Positions 1 through 10,961 of a stretch of 64,000 bases of DNA are shown one piece after another; position 1 is the first letter of the stretch, and each line of letters opens with the position of its first letter. The DNA is from Bugulina stolonifera (Eukaryota; Bryozoa; Gymnolaemata; Cheilostomatida; Bugulidae). The notes below the pieces were generated by a model. That model saw only the letters and a program-made list of their open reading frames with translations, ran no database searches and was not told the DNA's origin. The translations under genes and the position numbers were made by a program. The stretch is from contig OW285194.1 in assembly GCA_935421135.1 (NCBI GenBank), positions 3,095,501-3,159,500 of the forward strand, given 5' to 3'.

Positions 1-44
1 ACTGAATAAAATGGGAGAAATACTGTTTATAGTGGCTAATGGGT

Positions 45-1466
45 TGTAAAGAATGCCGGATGAGCTGCCACTTTTAAGGCAGCACCACCTGGATACCTTC
101 ACCGCTATATTGACTTACAAAGGTACAGTCAGCTTGCCACTTTTAAGGCAGGCTTGACTAGTCCCTTTGTACCTGCCGGCTCCCTGCCAAGTATTAGCCT
201 GCTAGCCGGCTGTGTACCGGCTAATGTCCTGCAATGTACCGGCTAATGTATTATTATGTTAACCACAAACAATCAAGTGTCAGCTTGATGCCGGTTGACT
301 TCTAATTAATCTGTGAAGTGAATGCCTGCCAAGTGTCCAAGTGTATAGTGCTGTTTATTGTGACAAAAGAGGCAGAGCAGAACATCTGCTCTGCTTAGAG
401 CAGAACATCTGCTCTGCTTATATAGCAGGGCCGTAGCGCCCTAAGAAATGTTGGTGGGGCCAAAATATTAGGCCGGGGGTCCAGGGGGCCGCCTAGGCCC
501 CCTGGCGGGGTCCGGGGCAGCGCCCCGGCCACCGGCGCCCTGAGAGTGTTTTTCATAAAAATAGAGCAAATTTGAAGCAGTTCAGGCTTATGAAATATAA
601 CTGTGTAATAACATTAAATATAACCCAGCCTCATACATATATATGCATGTACATGTATACATTGTATCTGTTCACAATTATGACTGAACATAAATCATTC
701 AACTCTAACGACATTTACAAATACTTTACTCCTTTACAATGATGAAAATCATGCAATGAAATGAAGTAGAGCTAACGAATCTACAAAAAGCAGCTGAAAG
801 CATGTTTTTTTTCTTACCATATATATATATTTCTTATTTCTCCCTATGAGATTGAATGCCTAAGTAAATATATTGAAAACAATGTAGGGCAGACAGATAG
901 CCGAATCCAAAAAAGTTTGTTCAATTGAAAACTAATATAATTGTTTAGATTTTCAAGGTTTATATTAATCTTAACACACCCAGTACATGGACTGTGTATA
1001 CGGTACCTCTTATACTGTATACTAAAATAATCTTCAAATTTAGAGTTATCTCCCCTGACAGGTTTTCAATATCTAAAATGTTACATAACTGCAGTTAAGT
1101 ACGGTAGTATTTAGAATTTTCTGATATAAAAGTGTTTAGCACACTTATTATCACCATATCCTTACATATCTTGTAAACCCCGCAAATAGGAAAGTGGAAG
1201 AAACTTTAAACACCTATCTGACCATGATAATAAATTGACTAGACTTCGACTTTGCAATGCTAAAAGTTGAGACGGCCAGGCCGCACGGCCGTATAGGGCA
1301 CTACGGCCCTGTTATATAGCATAGCAAAGACCAAAGGTCAATAGATATCGGCATGCACATGCATATACATGTAGAATATGGAGACACAGGTTATTGGCAT
1401 ACTAGGTATATGCATACAGAATTATGTGTGTAATATAATGTTATTATAGAATGTAGAATATCATAG
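45..1466 (-). mobile_element. Old solo LTR of Ty3/Gypsy family A, reversed and interrupted (main part)
   Basis: Read on the minus strand this matches the 580-bp LTR at 1467-2046, starting at its 3' end (TGTAAAG at 45) and running to its 5' end, with scattered substitutions such as CCGGATGAG for CCGGGTGAG. The last 21 bases of this LTR lie at 18073-18093, beyond the younger retrotransposon that inserted into it. GGGT at 41-44 and GGGT at 18094-18097 are the 4-bp target duplication. No internal retroelement sequence remains, so this is a solo LTR left by LTR-LTR recombination. It is also split by a hAT-type element at 426-1311. The TATA-proximal palindrome is duplicated near 374-420. Confidence 0.88.
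426..1311. mobile_element. Non-autonomous hAT-type DNA transposon (886 bp)
   Basis: The terminal inverted repeats are CAGGGCCGTAGCGCCCTA at the left and its near-perfect complement (TAGGGCACTACGGCCCTG) at the right. They are flanked by a perfect 8-bp duplication TTATATAG (418-425 and 1312-1319). Removing the insert restores the LTR sequence. An 8-bp duplication with CAG...CTG ends is typical of the hAT superfamily. No open reading frame of note is present, so it would need a transposase in trans. The left end is very GC-rich (470-540) with a foldback at about 481-505; the middle is AT-rich. Confidence 0.85.
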
Positions 1467-1696
1467 TGTGGTGGATTTTGACACTAGCTATGATATTCTA
1501 CATTTTATAATATTATATTACACACATAATTCTGTATGCATATACCTAGTATGCCAATAACCTGTGTCTCCATATTCTACATGTAAATGCATGTGCCAAT
1601 AATTTGTATCATTATGCTTTTATACTGATGCCGGCTTGGAATGTTGTATTAGTCAGCCGGTATCTACTGACCTTTGGTCTTTGCTATGCTATATAA

Positions 1697-1719
1697 GCAG
1701 AGCAGATGTTCTGCTCTGC
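1697..1719 (+). promoter_or_regulatory. Perfect palindrome between TATA box and AATAAA in the LTR
   Basis: Arms GCAGAGCAGA and TCTGCTCTGC are exact complements around the loop TGT. It starts at the last base of the TATA box, so it overlaps or closely precedes the expected transcript start. It could fold in the RNA or bind a dimeric factor in the DNA. The old solo LTR has it twice in tandem. Confidence 0.7.
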
Positions 1720-1938
1720 CTCTTTTGTCACAATAAACAGCACTATACACTTGGACACTTGGCAGGCATTCACTTCACAGATTAATTAGCAGTCAACCGG
1801 CATCAAGCTGACACTTGATTGTTTGTGGTTAACATAATACTACATTAGCCGGTACATTGCAGGGCATTAGCCGGTACACAACCGGCTAGCAGGCTAATAC
1901 TTGGCAGGGAGCCGGCAGGTACAAAGGGACTAGTCAAG

Positions 1939-2027
1939 CCTGCCTTAAAAGTGGCAAGCTGACTGTACCTTTGTAAGTCGGTATAGCGGTGAAGGTATCC
2001 AGGTGGTGCTGCCTTAAAAGTGGCAGC
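1939..2027 (+). repeat. Two TTAAAAGT-loop hairpins in the 5' LTR
   Basis: 1939-1958 has stem TGCC/GGCA and 2008-2027 has stem GCTGCC/GGCAGC, both around the 8-nt loop TTAAAAGT. The same pair occurs in the 3' LTR and, reversed, in the old solo LTR (64-83 and 133-153). Confidence 0.85.
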
Positions 2028-2046
2028 TCACCCGGCATCCTTTACA

Positions 2047-2066
2047 TTGGTGGCAGCAGTGGGATA
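2047..2066 (+). promoter_or_regulatory. Primer-binding site of element A
   Basis: Starts directly at the LTR end. TGGTGGCAGCAGTGGGAT is the complement of a tRNA 3' end including CCA. From memory, animal tRNA-Leu (AAG type) ends with AATCCCACCGCTGCCA, which fits with one mismatch here and exactly in the second retroelement at 47244-47263. Leu as the primer is therefore likely. Confidence 0.75.
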
Positions 2067-2120
2067 CAGAGAATCCCAATTGCTATACCGACTCAAGGCA
2101 CACTGAATGGCACAACGCAG

Positions 2121-2241
2121 GCTGTCTTAAAAGTGACAGCAACGCGGTGTGGCACCTAGCGTAGTCCCCGGACACTACTTGGGCTGTCTTAAAAGTGACA
2201 GCTGGGTAGGAGGCTCGTATAAGCTGTCTTAAAAGTGACAG
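2121..2241 (+). repeat. Three TTAAAAGT-loop hairpins in the untranslated leader
   Basis: Copies at 2121-2140, 2183-2202 and 2224-2241 have stems GCTGTC/GACAGC (the last CTGTC/GACAG). Relative to other copies a C-G pair is replaced by a T-A pair on both arms at once, while the loop is unchanged. They lie between the primer-binding site and the gag start, where packaging and dimerisation signals of retroelements usually sit. Confidence 0.88.
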
Positions 2242-2330
2242 TCAAGCGGGTTTAGAACCGAGGACTGGCTCTGTAGATACAGTGGGCCTATTCAAGGAAG
2301 TAATAATCAGGTTACAGCCATAGACAATAA

Positions 2331-3215
2331 ATGGCTAATCGGAGAGCGAGGAGTGCTGACAGAGGAGGTGACCGGCTGGCAGATGTCTTAGAAAGAATAT
2401 TAGCCGAGCCCAGGCACCCAGCACCAGTCCACCAGTTCAAGGCTCCCCAGTTTGAAGGGAAAGGGGATGTGGAATACTTCGTCACTAGGTTTGATGAGGT
2501 TACCGAGGCTAATGAATGGGGACCTGCTGCTGCACTGTTACATCTCAGAGAGGCCCTGAAGGAAAATGCCCAGGACTGTGGGAGAGCCGCAAATGTGCAA
2601 GCTGTATACACCGCTCTACGAGCTCAGTTTGGGCTTTCTCCTAGGGAAGCCAGAACGCGGCTGAGCACTCTCCGTAAAGACTATAGAACACCCTTACAGG
2701 AGCATGCCATGGAAGTGGAGCGGCTGGTTAGTGTAGCATACGAGGAGCTGCCAGATGGGCATCAAGCTGGTTTAGCACTAGACACCTTTTGCAGCACTCT
2801 GGGTCATGCCGCTCTACAGAGACACCTGTTGGCTGTTCCTACACCTACTCTGGGAGATGCTGTTAGGGCTGGAAATGAGTTCCTACAAGTACGAACAAGC
2901 TATGAGAAAGGGTCTGGCGCAGTTGTCCGAAGGGTGGATGACGAGGAACTTGGAGAAGAGGGGGTATCCGGTGCCACAGGAAAGGTGCTAACCACTCTAA
3001 TGGAAACCATGCAGAAGCTGGTGGAGAAAGTAGAGCTACTGCAAGCCAGGCCCGCAGCCCAAGCACCCAGGAGACGAAAAGAGGTTCCGGTTCAGAAGGC
3101 AGGTTGTTGGGGATGTGGCAAGGAAGGCCACCTCAGAAGGGACTGCCCCACCAATACTTGGTCCAAGCCCCAAGAAGCTTCTGCTCAGGGAAACGGGCGG
3201 AGCCCGCAACAGTAG
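2331..3215 (+). CDS. gag: Gag protein of element A
   Basis: A 294-aa capsid/nucleocapsid protein that would assemble the cytoplasmic particle and bind the element's RNA. The capsid-like part (about residues 40-190) is clearly homologous to the Gag of the second retroelement at 46013-46873, sharing motifs such as LHLREALK, EARxxL, LQEHA and LQRHLLA. A single CCHC zinc knuckle is visible: C259-x2-C262-x4-H267-x4-C272. The start at 2331 is the first ATG after the hairpin-rich leader. The pol frame opens at 3104 and overlaps the gag end by 112 nt in the -1 frame, so pol is probably made by -1 frameshifting. No stop interrupts gag, consistent with a young copy. Confidence 0.92.
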   Translation: MANRRARSADRGGDRLADVLERILAEPRHPAPVHQFKAPQFEGKGDVEYFVTRFDEVTEANEWGPAAALLHLREALKENAQDCGRAANVQAVYTALRAQFGLSPREARTRLSTLRKDYRTPLQEHAMEVERLVSVAYEELPDGHQAGLALDTFCSTLGHAALQRHLLAVPTPTLGDAVRAGNEFLQVRTSYEKGSGAVVRRVDDEELGEEGVSGATGKVLTTLMETMQKLVEKVELLQARPAAQAPRRRKEVPVQKAGCWGCGKEGHLRRDCPTNTWSKPQEASAQGNGRSPQQ

Positions 3216-3725
3216 TGCCTTCTACTGGTTGCATTAGGGCACCTAGACACCAAAAACATAAAGGCAAGACCAAACTAAGCTGGCAGGGAGAGTCGGCTAC
3301 CCAGACAGTGGAGGGTTGGAGGCATTCTCGACGGACTAGCCCACCACCGGAAGTGGAGACCCCCTCAGGTGCACTGACGAGCAACTACTTCCAACCTCTT
3401 ATGGTAGAGGATGAAGAACATTATCACCAAGTGCCACACACCCAGGAGCTTCCTGAAAAATGGAGGCCAGCGGTGGGCACACATGGCGGAAGGTCACCAT
3501 CAAAACAGGCTGTGGTGCCTGCCTTAAAAGTGGCAGGGCACAGTGAGGGGTGTAGAAGGCCGACACCTGCCTTAAAAGCGGCAGGACGGCCTCAAGACGT
3601 ACTAGGCCACTCCTGTATAGACGAACCGACTTACCTCGGAGACGGGCAACCGTTGGCAGCTAACAGAGTGCCAACTAGGAGTCCCACAGTAGAGGAGTCA
3701 GAGGAGACAACAGTACAGGTTTTAA
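3104..3725 (+). CDS. pol: Pol N-terminal linker of element A (5' part, before the insertion)
   Basis: An open frame that overlaps the end of gag and leads toward protease. It carries no recognised domain and is rich in Pro, Thr and charged residues. It contains two ALK(V/A)A peptides encoded by TTAAAAGT hairpins (3518-3537 and 3566-3585). The frame is cut at TTAA 3722-3725 by the Kolobok-like insert. Across the two TTAA copies the frame is in register with the protease frame at 10962, so pol was uninterrupted before insertion. The apparent continuation of this frame to 3850 is transposon sequence. Confidence 0.8.
3518..3585 (+). repeat. Two TTAAAAG(T/C)-loop hairpins in the gag-pol linker
   Basis: 3518-3537 (stem CCTGCC/GGCAGG) and 3566-3585 (same stem, loop TTAAAAGC). 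Both are read in frame as PALKVAG or PALKAAG. Confidence 0.85.
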
Positions 3726-4131
3726 AGGGGTCAGGAAATGATATTTTTTTATTTTGTATACCTAAATATTATCTCCTTGAGAACCTATTACTGCCTGACA
3801 AAAAAAAATTTAAAAAATGTGCAGTGATTTGGAAGAAACAAGAAAGATAATAAAATGTGCGTGGTTTCACTTTCACTTTCAAACGGAAATAGAAATTTAG
3901 AGGGGCGGTGTCTGCCACCGGTCTGACGTAACGAGGCCGAGCCAATGAAATGCGGTGTGTAGCCCAGGATCTCGGCTTTATTCAAATGAAGGGACTCATT
4001 ACCAGCTTTCAAACCAAGCTTTCAAAAAAAATCTTTCATCCCGCAGCTATGAGTTTCCTGTTGCAGCCATCAAACATAAAAATGGCAAAGAGATTGTTAG
4101 CAATTATTGTAATGTTGGATCTCACGACAGC

Positions 4132-5134
4132 ATGTCTTGCCAGATGGGGCATTCACCTTCATCAGACTCATCCAGTGATACTACTAGTGAAGTCTACAGT
4201 ACAACTAGAGATTGGGACAAACAGCCAAGGGTGAAAAGGGTTAGACAGCAAAATCCCGTGACTGACCATGAACAAGACAGAGACGGTGGTAGACATGTAA
4301 GACTTATTAAAATTGATCATATTATTTGTGTGGTAAAATAAATATAATATAGTTCTCAGCATGCTTGCGTTCAAACTCAGCTAAAAATTAGCATACAAAC
4401 ATTTATTTTCTTTGTCAAAATATGTACATGTATAATGAAATATCAATATTAAAACAAGAATTGTATTAATGTAAATATAATATTCAATTATAAGTTGTAC
4501 CAAATATTATATTACACCCATTTATTCAGGACAACCAAGGTTATATACCGCCACTAGTAGAAGATTGGTGTACTTGTGGCAAATGTCACGCCTGGCCACA
4601 GGAAGACATGAACACCTGCTGTAAAGATCACTCAATATGGGACACAAGGGTAGATGGTGAAGATATTAGTTGCATTACTCTTTCAAACGACATAGCTGAT
4701 CTCCTACAACCTGCTCCTCTAAGAGTGATGTACAGGAACTACTGTTCTCAACACCGTAAGTGGGAGTTAAAATTGAAAAAACTTTTTATAGCTATGACAT
4801 ACTTTTGCATCACATTATATTACTTTTTCGTTGCAACTAAATTATATTTTTTTGTGTTACAGCTCAACGATATCCTGATGCCGACACATTGCAGCCATCA
4901 TTCAGGTGGACAGAGGCAGCTATAAAAGAGTTGAAAAGTAAACAAATGAGACTAGCTGCCTATAGAATGTTGATATTCTATGCATATCCTAATATTAAAC
5001 GTAGGGAAAGAAAGGCTTTGCCTTCCTGCATTTACGCTATGATTAGAGCTACCTATATGCCTACAGAAACAGAAGAAGAGTTTGCTGACCATGATTTTTC
5101 TGTATACATTCCTGAATGCGATGACGACAATTAA
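4132..5134 (+). CDS. P2X7-type intracellular (ballast) domain protein encoded by the Kolobok-like element
   Basis: Three exons: 4132-4296, 4530-4755 and 4863-5134, joined at GTAAG donors and (T)CAG/ACAG acceptors, giving 220 aa with all phases consistent. Residues 1-55 are Ser/Asp/Thr-rich and probably disordered. From residue 68 a cysteine cluster follows (W68, C69, C71, C74, C85, C86, C103). The last exon holds RLAAYRMLIFYAY and the ALPSCIYAMIRATYMP segment, which resemble the zinc-binding C-terminal domain of the P2X7 receptor. No channel segments are present, so it is not an ion channel. Stand-alone copies of this domain are common in invertebrates; its role in a transposon is unknown, possibly zinc-dependent DNA, RNA or protein binding. 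The start at 4132 is the first in-frame ATG; an upstream noncoding or coding exon cannot be excluded. Confidence 0.8.
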
Positions 5135-5276
5135 TCAATTCACATTCATAATTTTTATCGGTATAACAGTATGTATATTGATTGTACTATGTGGTTGACA
5201 ATATAATATAGTTGCATTAGCAGTCATGAAATTGTTGTCTGCATTTTAATTGTGAAATTAACAGTTTCTCGAGACA

Positions 5277-8200
5277 TTATTGTTTCCTATCGCCACCACT
5301 ATTCCTTCTACCACGCCTACCACCACTATTCCTTCTACCACGTCCACCACCACTTGTAGCATCGTCCTGTTGATTTACATAGTGTGGCTTTCTCACCAAG
5401 CCTCTCCTCCTGGTTTCCATCTCTTTCTCAAGTTCATCTAGGCTGTGATATGGTTTTGCTGTTGATGCCATTGTCTGTGGTTGATGGTCAGGACAAGCTG
5501 GCTGTACTCCATCATTCACACATTTAGTCAAGTATTGGAAGAGCTCATCTATATATTCTGTAATAATTTAGCATCAAGTTAAAATACATGGATAGAATAG
5601 AATAGGATTAAAATTGCAGCAGTGGCAAACATGCTCAATAAAGTAACATTCAGGGCAAACTGAAAGGAATGCCAATATATATATATGTACTGTGTATATT
5701 CATGTAAACAAATCCAGATACACAATAATAGCACTTACTATATGTGGGGTCAGCTCGAACATATTGCACTGTAGGGATCAGCTTGGTGGCCTTGGATCTC
5801 CTCACCCTTCGCCATGGTTTACCTTCTGCAGTCAGCTTGATGGAACGCTGGCAGTTTTCGTTGTGGTGCATGATAGTAAGCTGTATTCTGAAACAAACAA
5901 CACCCAGATAGTTTAAATAATACTGTAATGAACAGAAAAATCTTACACAACATATACATGCAAGCATGCAGCATGTGATAAAGAATAACAAAATAATACT
6001 GAATGATGTTTTACCTGGATAATATTCCAGAATAAGAAAAGCTCTCCATTTTTGGGGCGTTTCGATTAATGGCACTGTGGAACCCTTCTAACTCTGAGGT
6101 AGATGTAGCGCTAGCCATCCCGATAGCATCTAGCAATCTCTGGTTTAATAGTATCTTTCGTACTTCCACATCTAACATAGACTCTAAACAGATATAAATT
6201 TTCAAATTAAATTTTTTGAGCATCTGAAGTTTGACCTGCAGGGAACTGGGGAAATGCATATTACAGGTAAATGCATGTTACTACTATACCTGGTTTAATG
6301 TAGTCCACGAACCAGACTTCCCCATCTTCATCAGTAAATTCCCCTTCCCCATCTGCATGAATACAACGTGGGAATGCTACCAACTCATGCTGGTGGATGT
6401 CGCAGATGTGGTTAGCTGCGGACATCCACCAGTCTCGTCTTAGCTCACCAGGAGCTGTGTTTCCTACCACATGGTACAAGTGGTTGACCAGTGCAGGGAT
6501 CCATTTTAAGATTGGCCTGTAGCCAACCTTCTGATTTCCCAGTTTAGCTAGTTTTTTTTGTAACCCTGAAAATTTAGGCATAAATGATCAATTTATTTGT
6601 CAGCACTTGGAAACTTGATGCTCATTCACCATGACAACAACATACATTGTGCATGTAGTTAATAAAGTATAACACAGAAGGACCCAAAATAGACACGATA
6701 TGATCATTTATGTAAACATTTGTAAGGCAAATTTTCATATTTACATGTATACACATGCTGAAGAAAAGCAATAAATCATTTGGATTAAACTCAAATACCT
6801 TTTGCTATATGCCAGGTATCAAATTGATGCTTGACTGCTGGCCAGTGGTCCCTCATGTAAGCCTTGATGCTAATGTGCTGATCCGTTGTGAGAGTAGCAA
6901 CTTCCAGGCTTAGTTTGGTTGTTTCCTCTCTACACCTCTTCAACCCTTCAAGCTCCATCGCAGCAGAAGAAGTGGCTTCTGTACACTATGATTACAATAG
7001 AAATCACTAATATATCTTGAACATACATGTACATGTACACTGCAAGACTGTGTGTAATTATAATTCTTAGACTTCATCTTACCTTTATGAGACAAGATGA
7101 AACTATTTTGCTAGTTTCAGCATCCATGAGACTGTACACAGCATACATGGCTGAATGACCAGGAGAGTCATAGCGCCCATCTCCGTTCAGGGTCAATGGC
7201 CGAGCTATAGAGGAAACTAGTTCACTTTGCTGGTTATTGTAGATGTGCCTAATTGCCTGTTAAAAACAAACAGGTATAAATACCCATCCCTAAATGTGCT
7301 CAATGTCTAATGAACATCTATTGCATACAACCGTACCGTGCTATTGTATATTTAAAGGCAGTAAGTATAGTATGTATGCACAATCATGTAGTTGCCACAC
7401 TAGGTACATTATACATATAGCTTACATGCACATACCTATACAATCTACAGGCGTGTATAGAAAATATTATATCTATAAGTTAGAATTTTTAATACATACA
7501 CCGTTCAAATATCCTTTTTGATAATTGAAGAAGGTTCGATCACTGAAGACTTTGAGATTAATAAACCTCAAAGCACGAAGGAACTTCCTAGGTAGCAGAC
7601 CAGCAAACAATATGGAACTTGCGATAGACATGTTGATCAATGGCAACCTTTCACGCACATCCGAATTCTGCCAGATTCTAGTATTGCCACAAGCAACACA
7701 CGTTGAGTTGAATGCAATCATGGCACCCATCTCATGGTGCTGAGTTGTATCGCAATTGCCAGCACACTTTGCGCAAACTTGAAGAAGCTCCATTAGCCGA
7801 TCATGGGTCACAATGTATTTAGCCTCTTTAAAGAAACATTGCCTACAACAATGATCATACATGTAACTAAATATATACATGTATATGTAGTTGACATTAA
7901 TATCAGAGATATCCTGTTGCATATAAACAAAGCAGACATAGCAGACACACATAGGGTTTACAGTAGTATGTTTCTACATGTAGATAAAAATACACTTACT
8001 GGTTGCCTCAGAAACAGATGAATGGTAAAGATAGAATTGTTCACAATACCAGAGGCTTACCTCACTTTATAAACTTCAGAGTTCTCAACCTGCTCTTCAT
8101 CAAACTTTATGGCATCATCTTCATCGGCTGCCCACTCTTCCTCAGAATCTGAATCCTGGAAGACAGCAATAAAAAGGTTACATGAAATATTTGGAACTAC

Positions 8201-10464
8201 TGTTGTCTTGTGAACTAGGCTTTTTGCCCTTATTTGTACAGGCTAGCATCATGATATTTACTGAAAACTACTATCTTCAGCACCTCACCTGCATTTACAC
8301 ATAGAATTTAGTACATTGTAATTATTACATAAGTGTATCCATGAAAGTAATTAGTACCTTTATGTACACAAAGAATTTAGTACATAGTGTAAGCCTACAT
8401 TGTCATTGTTACATAAGTGTACCCATGAAAGTAATTAGTACCTTTATGTACACAAAGAATTTGGTAAATTTGTGTTAACTTAGTAACTATTACATAAGTG
8501 TAGGCCAACAGAAAGTAATTATTACATAAGTGTACACATAGTAATTAGTACTTTACCGTTGATGGACTGGAGCTGCTCAATTTGGAAGGAGATTTCTGAA
8601 TTGTTTTAGAGCTGGTCAATATAGAAGCAGTGACAGCACTAGAAGTAGTTGAAGTACATGTCGTTGTAGTCATAGCAACATTAGTGACATTAGTGGTAGT
8701 GATCGTAGTGGTAGTGCTAGTCAGGGTAGTAGTGAAGGTAAGAGCTCTAGTAGCAGCAGTTGTACTGGGGATTGGAGTTTCCATGGGTTTGGACATAATT
8801 TGCAAGCTTTTAGAAGTGCACCTAAGCCCATCTATGCCAGTGCTAAAAATATACAATCATAGAATAGTAAACAATAATATAATATGAAAAATTCCAAACT
8901 TCAAACACTATAATACAATGTATAGTAACTATAAAGATTTTACATACATTTTACTCTCAGTCTGAGTTGCTTCAGATCGGAACCGTGGCTTGTCTTGGTT
9001 TATAAAGCTGTGCTCCATATGTGTACCTAAAAGTGATATGCACCATTATCTTAAGACAAAAGCATTTTGATATGATGTTTCCAAATGATCTTTCAAAATA
9101 TTGAACTTTTGCCAAAATCTACGTAGGCCCTATATACACGTATATAATGTTTACTAAAGCTATATGTTGGTACTGAAGATTCTAGACTGACATGTGCAGG
9201 ACAATTCACAATTCACAATATGGCATTGCCAATAAAAGCATAAACTACAACTTACTCGAGTTCGCCATGACGACTGGTCTTCCAGTGGCTATAGATATTC
9301 GGCCTGGCCTAATGTTTGCTAGTGAGTTGCTAGTTGGTTTAACTCTGGCAACATCCTCGCCACTATCCACACTACTAATTCTAGCATCACCACCTAAAGG
9401 GGATGCTAAGTCATCTAATCTCTCCTCATCCACATTTCGTTGACGTGATGTCCCAGCTGTCGATTGCTTCACCTTTTTGCCAGTTGGTCTGCAATGATTT
9501 GCAACTATATTAGATAAACATGTTGCGAGGGCTGGAATAAGATGACAGAACAAGCGAAATGTGTGCCCATACAGATTTTCCATGCCAGCAATTTAATTTT
9601 TATCAATTCGAATTAAAGTCCAGTATCAGCTCTAATTTTCAAAATTCACTAGGAGTAAGTACGTACTCATCGCTATCATCGTTGTCATTATTATCATTCA
9701 AGAGCTGACGTATAATGCTCTTTCGTTGTCTTTTAGAAGGAGTCGGCGTGAAGTTCTTCTGGCGTGGTGTTTTATCCTCTTGTGTAGCCCGAGCATTTGA
9801 TGGAATTGAACCTGGTATCAATCTCAGCCTAAAATAAATAACCAGTAGTTCGATAAATGAAAAAGAACAATTACCTTTGAATCTGCAAAACAGCCAAAAA
9901 TATTTGGCAGTGTGTTGCAGGGAACTGCACAAAACACTTGAATTTTTATGTAGCAGTATTATAAACAGATAGCCAGGCATATGAAAAATCTTTTAGCATA
10001 GCAGAACAGCAGACTACAATTCCCATCATAGATTTCTATCGCATGAACAAATAAATCATAACATTATCCTAACCTCTACACTCATGCTGAATGTTCCAAT
10101 GAAAAATATTGCAGTAGTCACTTGTAATAAAAATCGAGGAGATATCTGCAAATGAGATAGATGATTCTGACTTAGTTCTATTTTAATTTTCATTCTGATT
10201 TTCATTTTGTGGTATCAGAAAAACAACCTACCTTATTTTGTCATCCTTCATCAGTCTGTATTGGTGATAGTTACTAAAGTCGTCAGGTTTGAAATGTCTG
10301 AAACATAGCCTAGAATCTGCACTGAGATTAACCTCTTTTTGGTGAATCTTGAGGAATCTCACCCACTTTTCCCTCAAATATGGGTCTGTAGGAAATCTTT
10401 GTAGGTGTTCAGCACCATCGCAAAATGCAGCAGAACAGTACCTGGTTTTACCGTGACTAGCCAT
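5277..10464 (-). CDS. THAP-domain DDE transposase, Kolobok-like (13 exons)
   Basis: Exons (minus strand): 10464-10232, 9828-9667, 9488-9256, 9026-8948, 8842-8557, 8155-8061, 7842-7500, 7256-7083, 6985-6799, 6565-6290, 6183-6015, 5887-5739, 5557-5277. All splice phases agree and give 888 aa with no internal stop, so the gene looks intact. Exon 1 is a THAP zinc finger: C10, C15, C54, H57 with W34 and F24-P25; it would bind the transposon ends. Exons 2-6 encode a Thr/Ser/Asp-rich linker. Exon 7 has a CxxC-type cysteine cluster. The catalytic region has GDGRYDSPGH (exon 8), TDQH with DTWHIAKG (exon 9) and SELEGFHSAINRNAPK (exon 11), the expected acidic triad neighbourhoods of this family. The C-terminus is a Gly/Arg-rich tail. 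Exon boundaries are from splice consensus only. Confidence 0.85.
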
Positions 10465-10961
10465 CGAGAAGTGTTAATAAAAATGCTCCTTGCTTCAAGC
10501 TAGGCTATCGCTATAATGAGCTTTGCTTTGGAAAGCTGAATTCACAAAATTAAAATTAATTTCAATCTGAGAAATTGCAACAAGCATCCAGCTGTAAACT
10601 GAAAGCTTTTATTAGTCTTGACTTAGTTGTTGACATTATGAGTATTGGGTACTGCTGGTATTGGCTACCACCCGCAATCCAAGCTAGGATTTCAGCTAAT
10701 TCAAACGCGGCACTTCATTGGCTGATTGCCGCCAATACCTTTATACGCAGTAGTTTCCACTCTGTATCCACAGTAACAGAGTAAACAAGATCCACATCCG
10801 TTTTAATTCAATATGGCCGATTATGGATTGATAATGTTTTTTTATCTGCTGGTAATAAGCATGCCTGTCAATATTATGTTTATTTTGTTGAATAATATAA
10901 AAATTAACTACATAATACATAGAATGCTGCATTTAAACCTGTGGTTTCAGTAGTACTTTAA

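Larger units (their letters stand above)
1467..2046 (+). repeat. 5' LTR of element A
   Basis: Begins TGTGGTGG and ends TTTACA, 580 bp, matching 17489-18068. It contains a TATA box (CTATATAAG, 1689-1697), a perfect 10-bp palindrome with loop TGT just after it (1697-1719), and a polyadenylation signal AATAAA (1732-1737). Two copies of the TTAAAAGT hairpin lie near its 3' end (1939-1958 and 2008-2027). Confidence 0.93.
3726..10957. mobile_element. Kolobok-like TTAA transposon carrying two genes (7.2 kb)
   Basis: Flanked by TTAA on both sides (3722-3725 and 10958-10961); excising it with one TTAA puts the pol frame of element A back in register. The left end reads TTAA-AGGGG, like the TTAAAGG ends reported for T2/Kolobok elements; the right end is only weakly complementary (AG...T...GAAA), so inverted repeats are short and imperfect. 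A THAP-domain DDE transposase plus TTAA duplication indicates the Kolobok superfamily rather than piggyBac. It encodes a plus-strand P2X7-domain protein (4132-5134) and a minus-strand transposase (10464-5277), convergent with 142 bp between their stops. Noncoding: 3726-4131 and 10465-10957. Confidence 0.85.

Noticed and set aside
3104..3850. A continuous 248-codon frame after gag
   Set aside because: Only the part to 3725 is pol; the rest reads into the Kolobok-like insert.
4132..5134. Calling the plus-strand gene a P2X receptor
   Set aside because: Only the cytosolic cysteine domain is present; no transmembrane segments or ATP-binding ectodomain.
8545..8887. Val-rich plus-strand frame opposite the Thr-rich minus-strand frame
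   Set aside because: It is the antisense of exon 5 of the transposase, which fits the splice phases.
3726..10957. Classifying the TTAA insert as piggyBac
   Set aside because: The transposase has a THAP finger and GDGRYDSPGH/DTWHIAKG motifs, not the piggyBac DDD domain.
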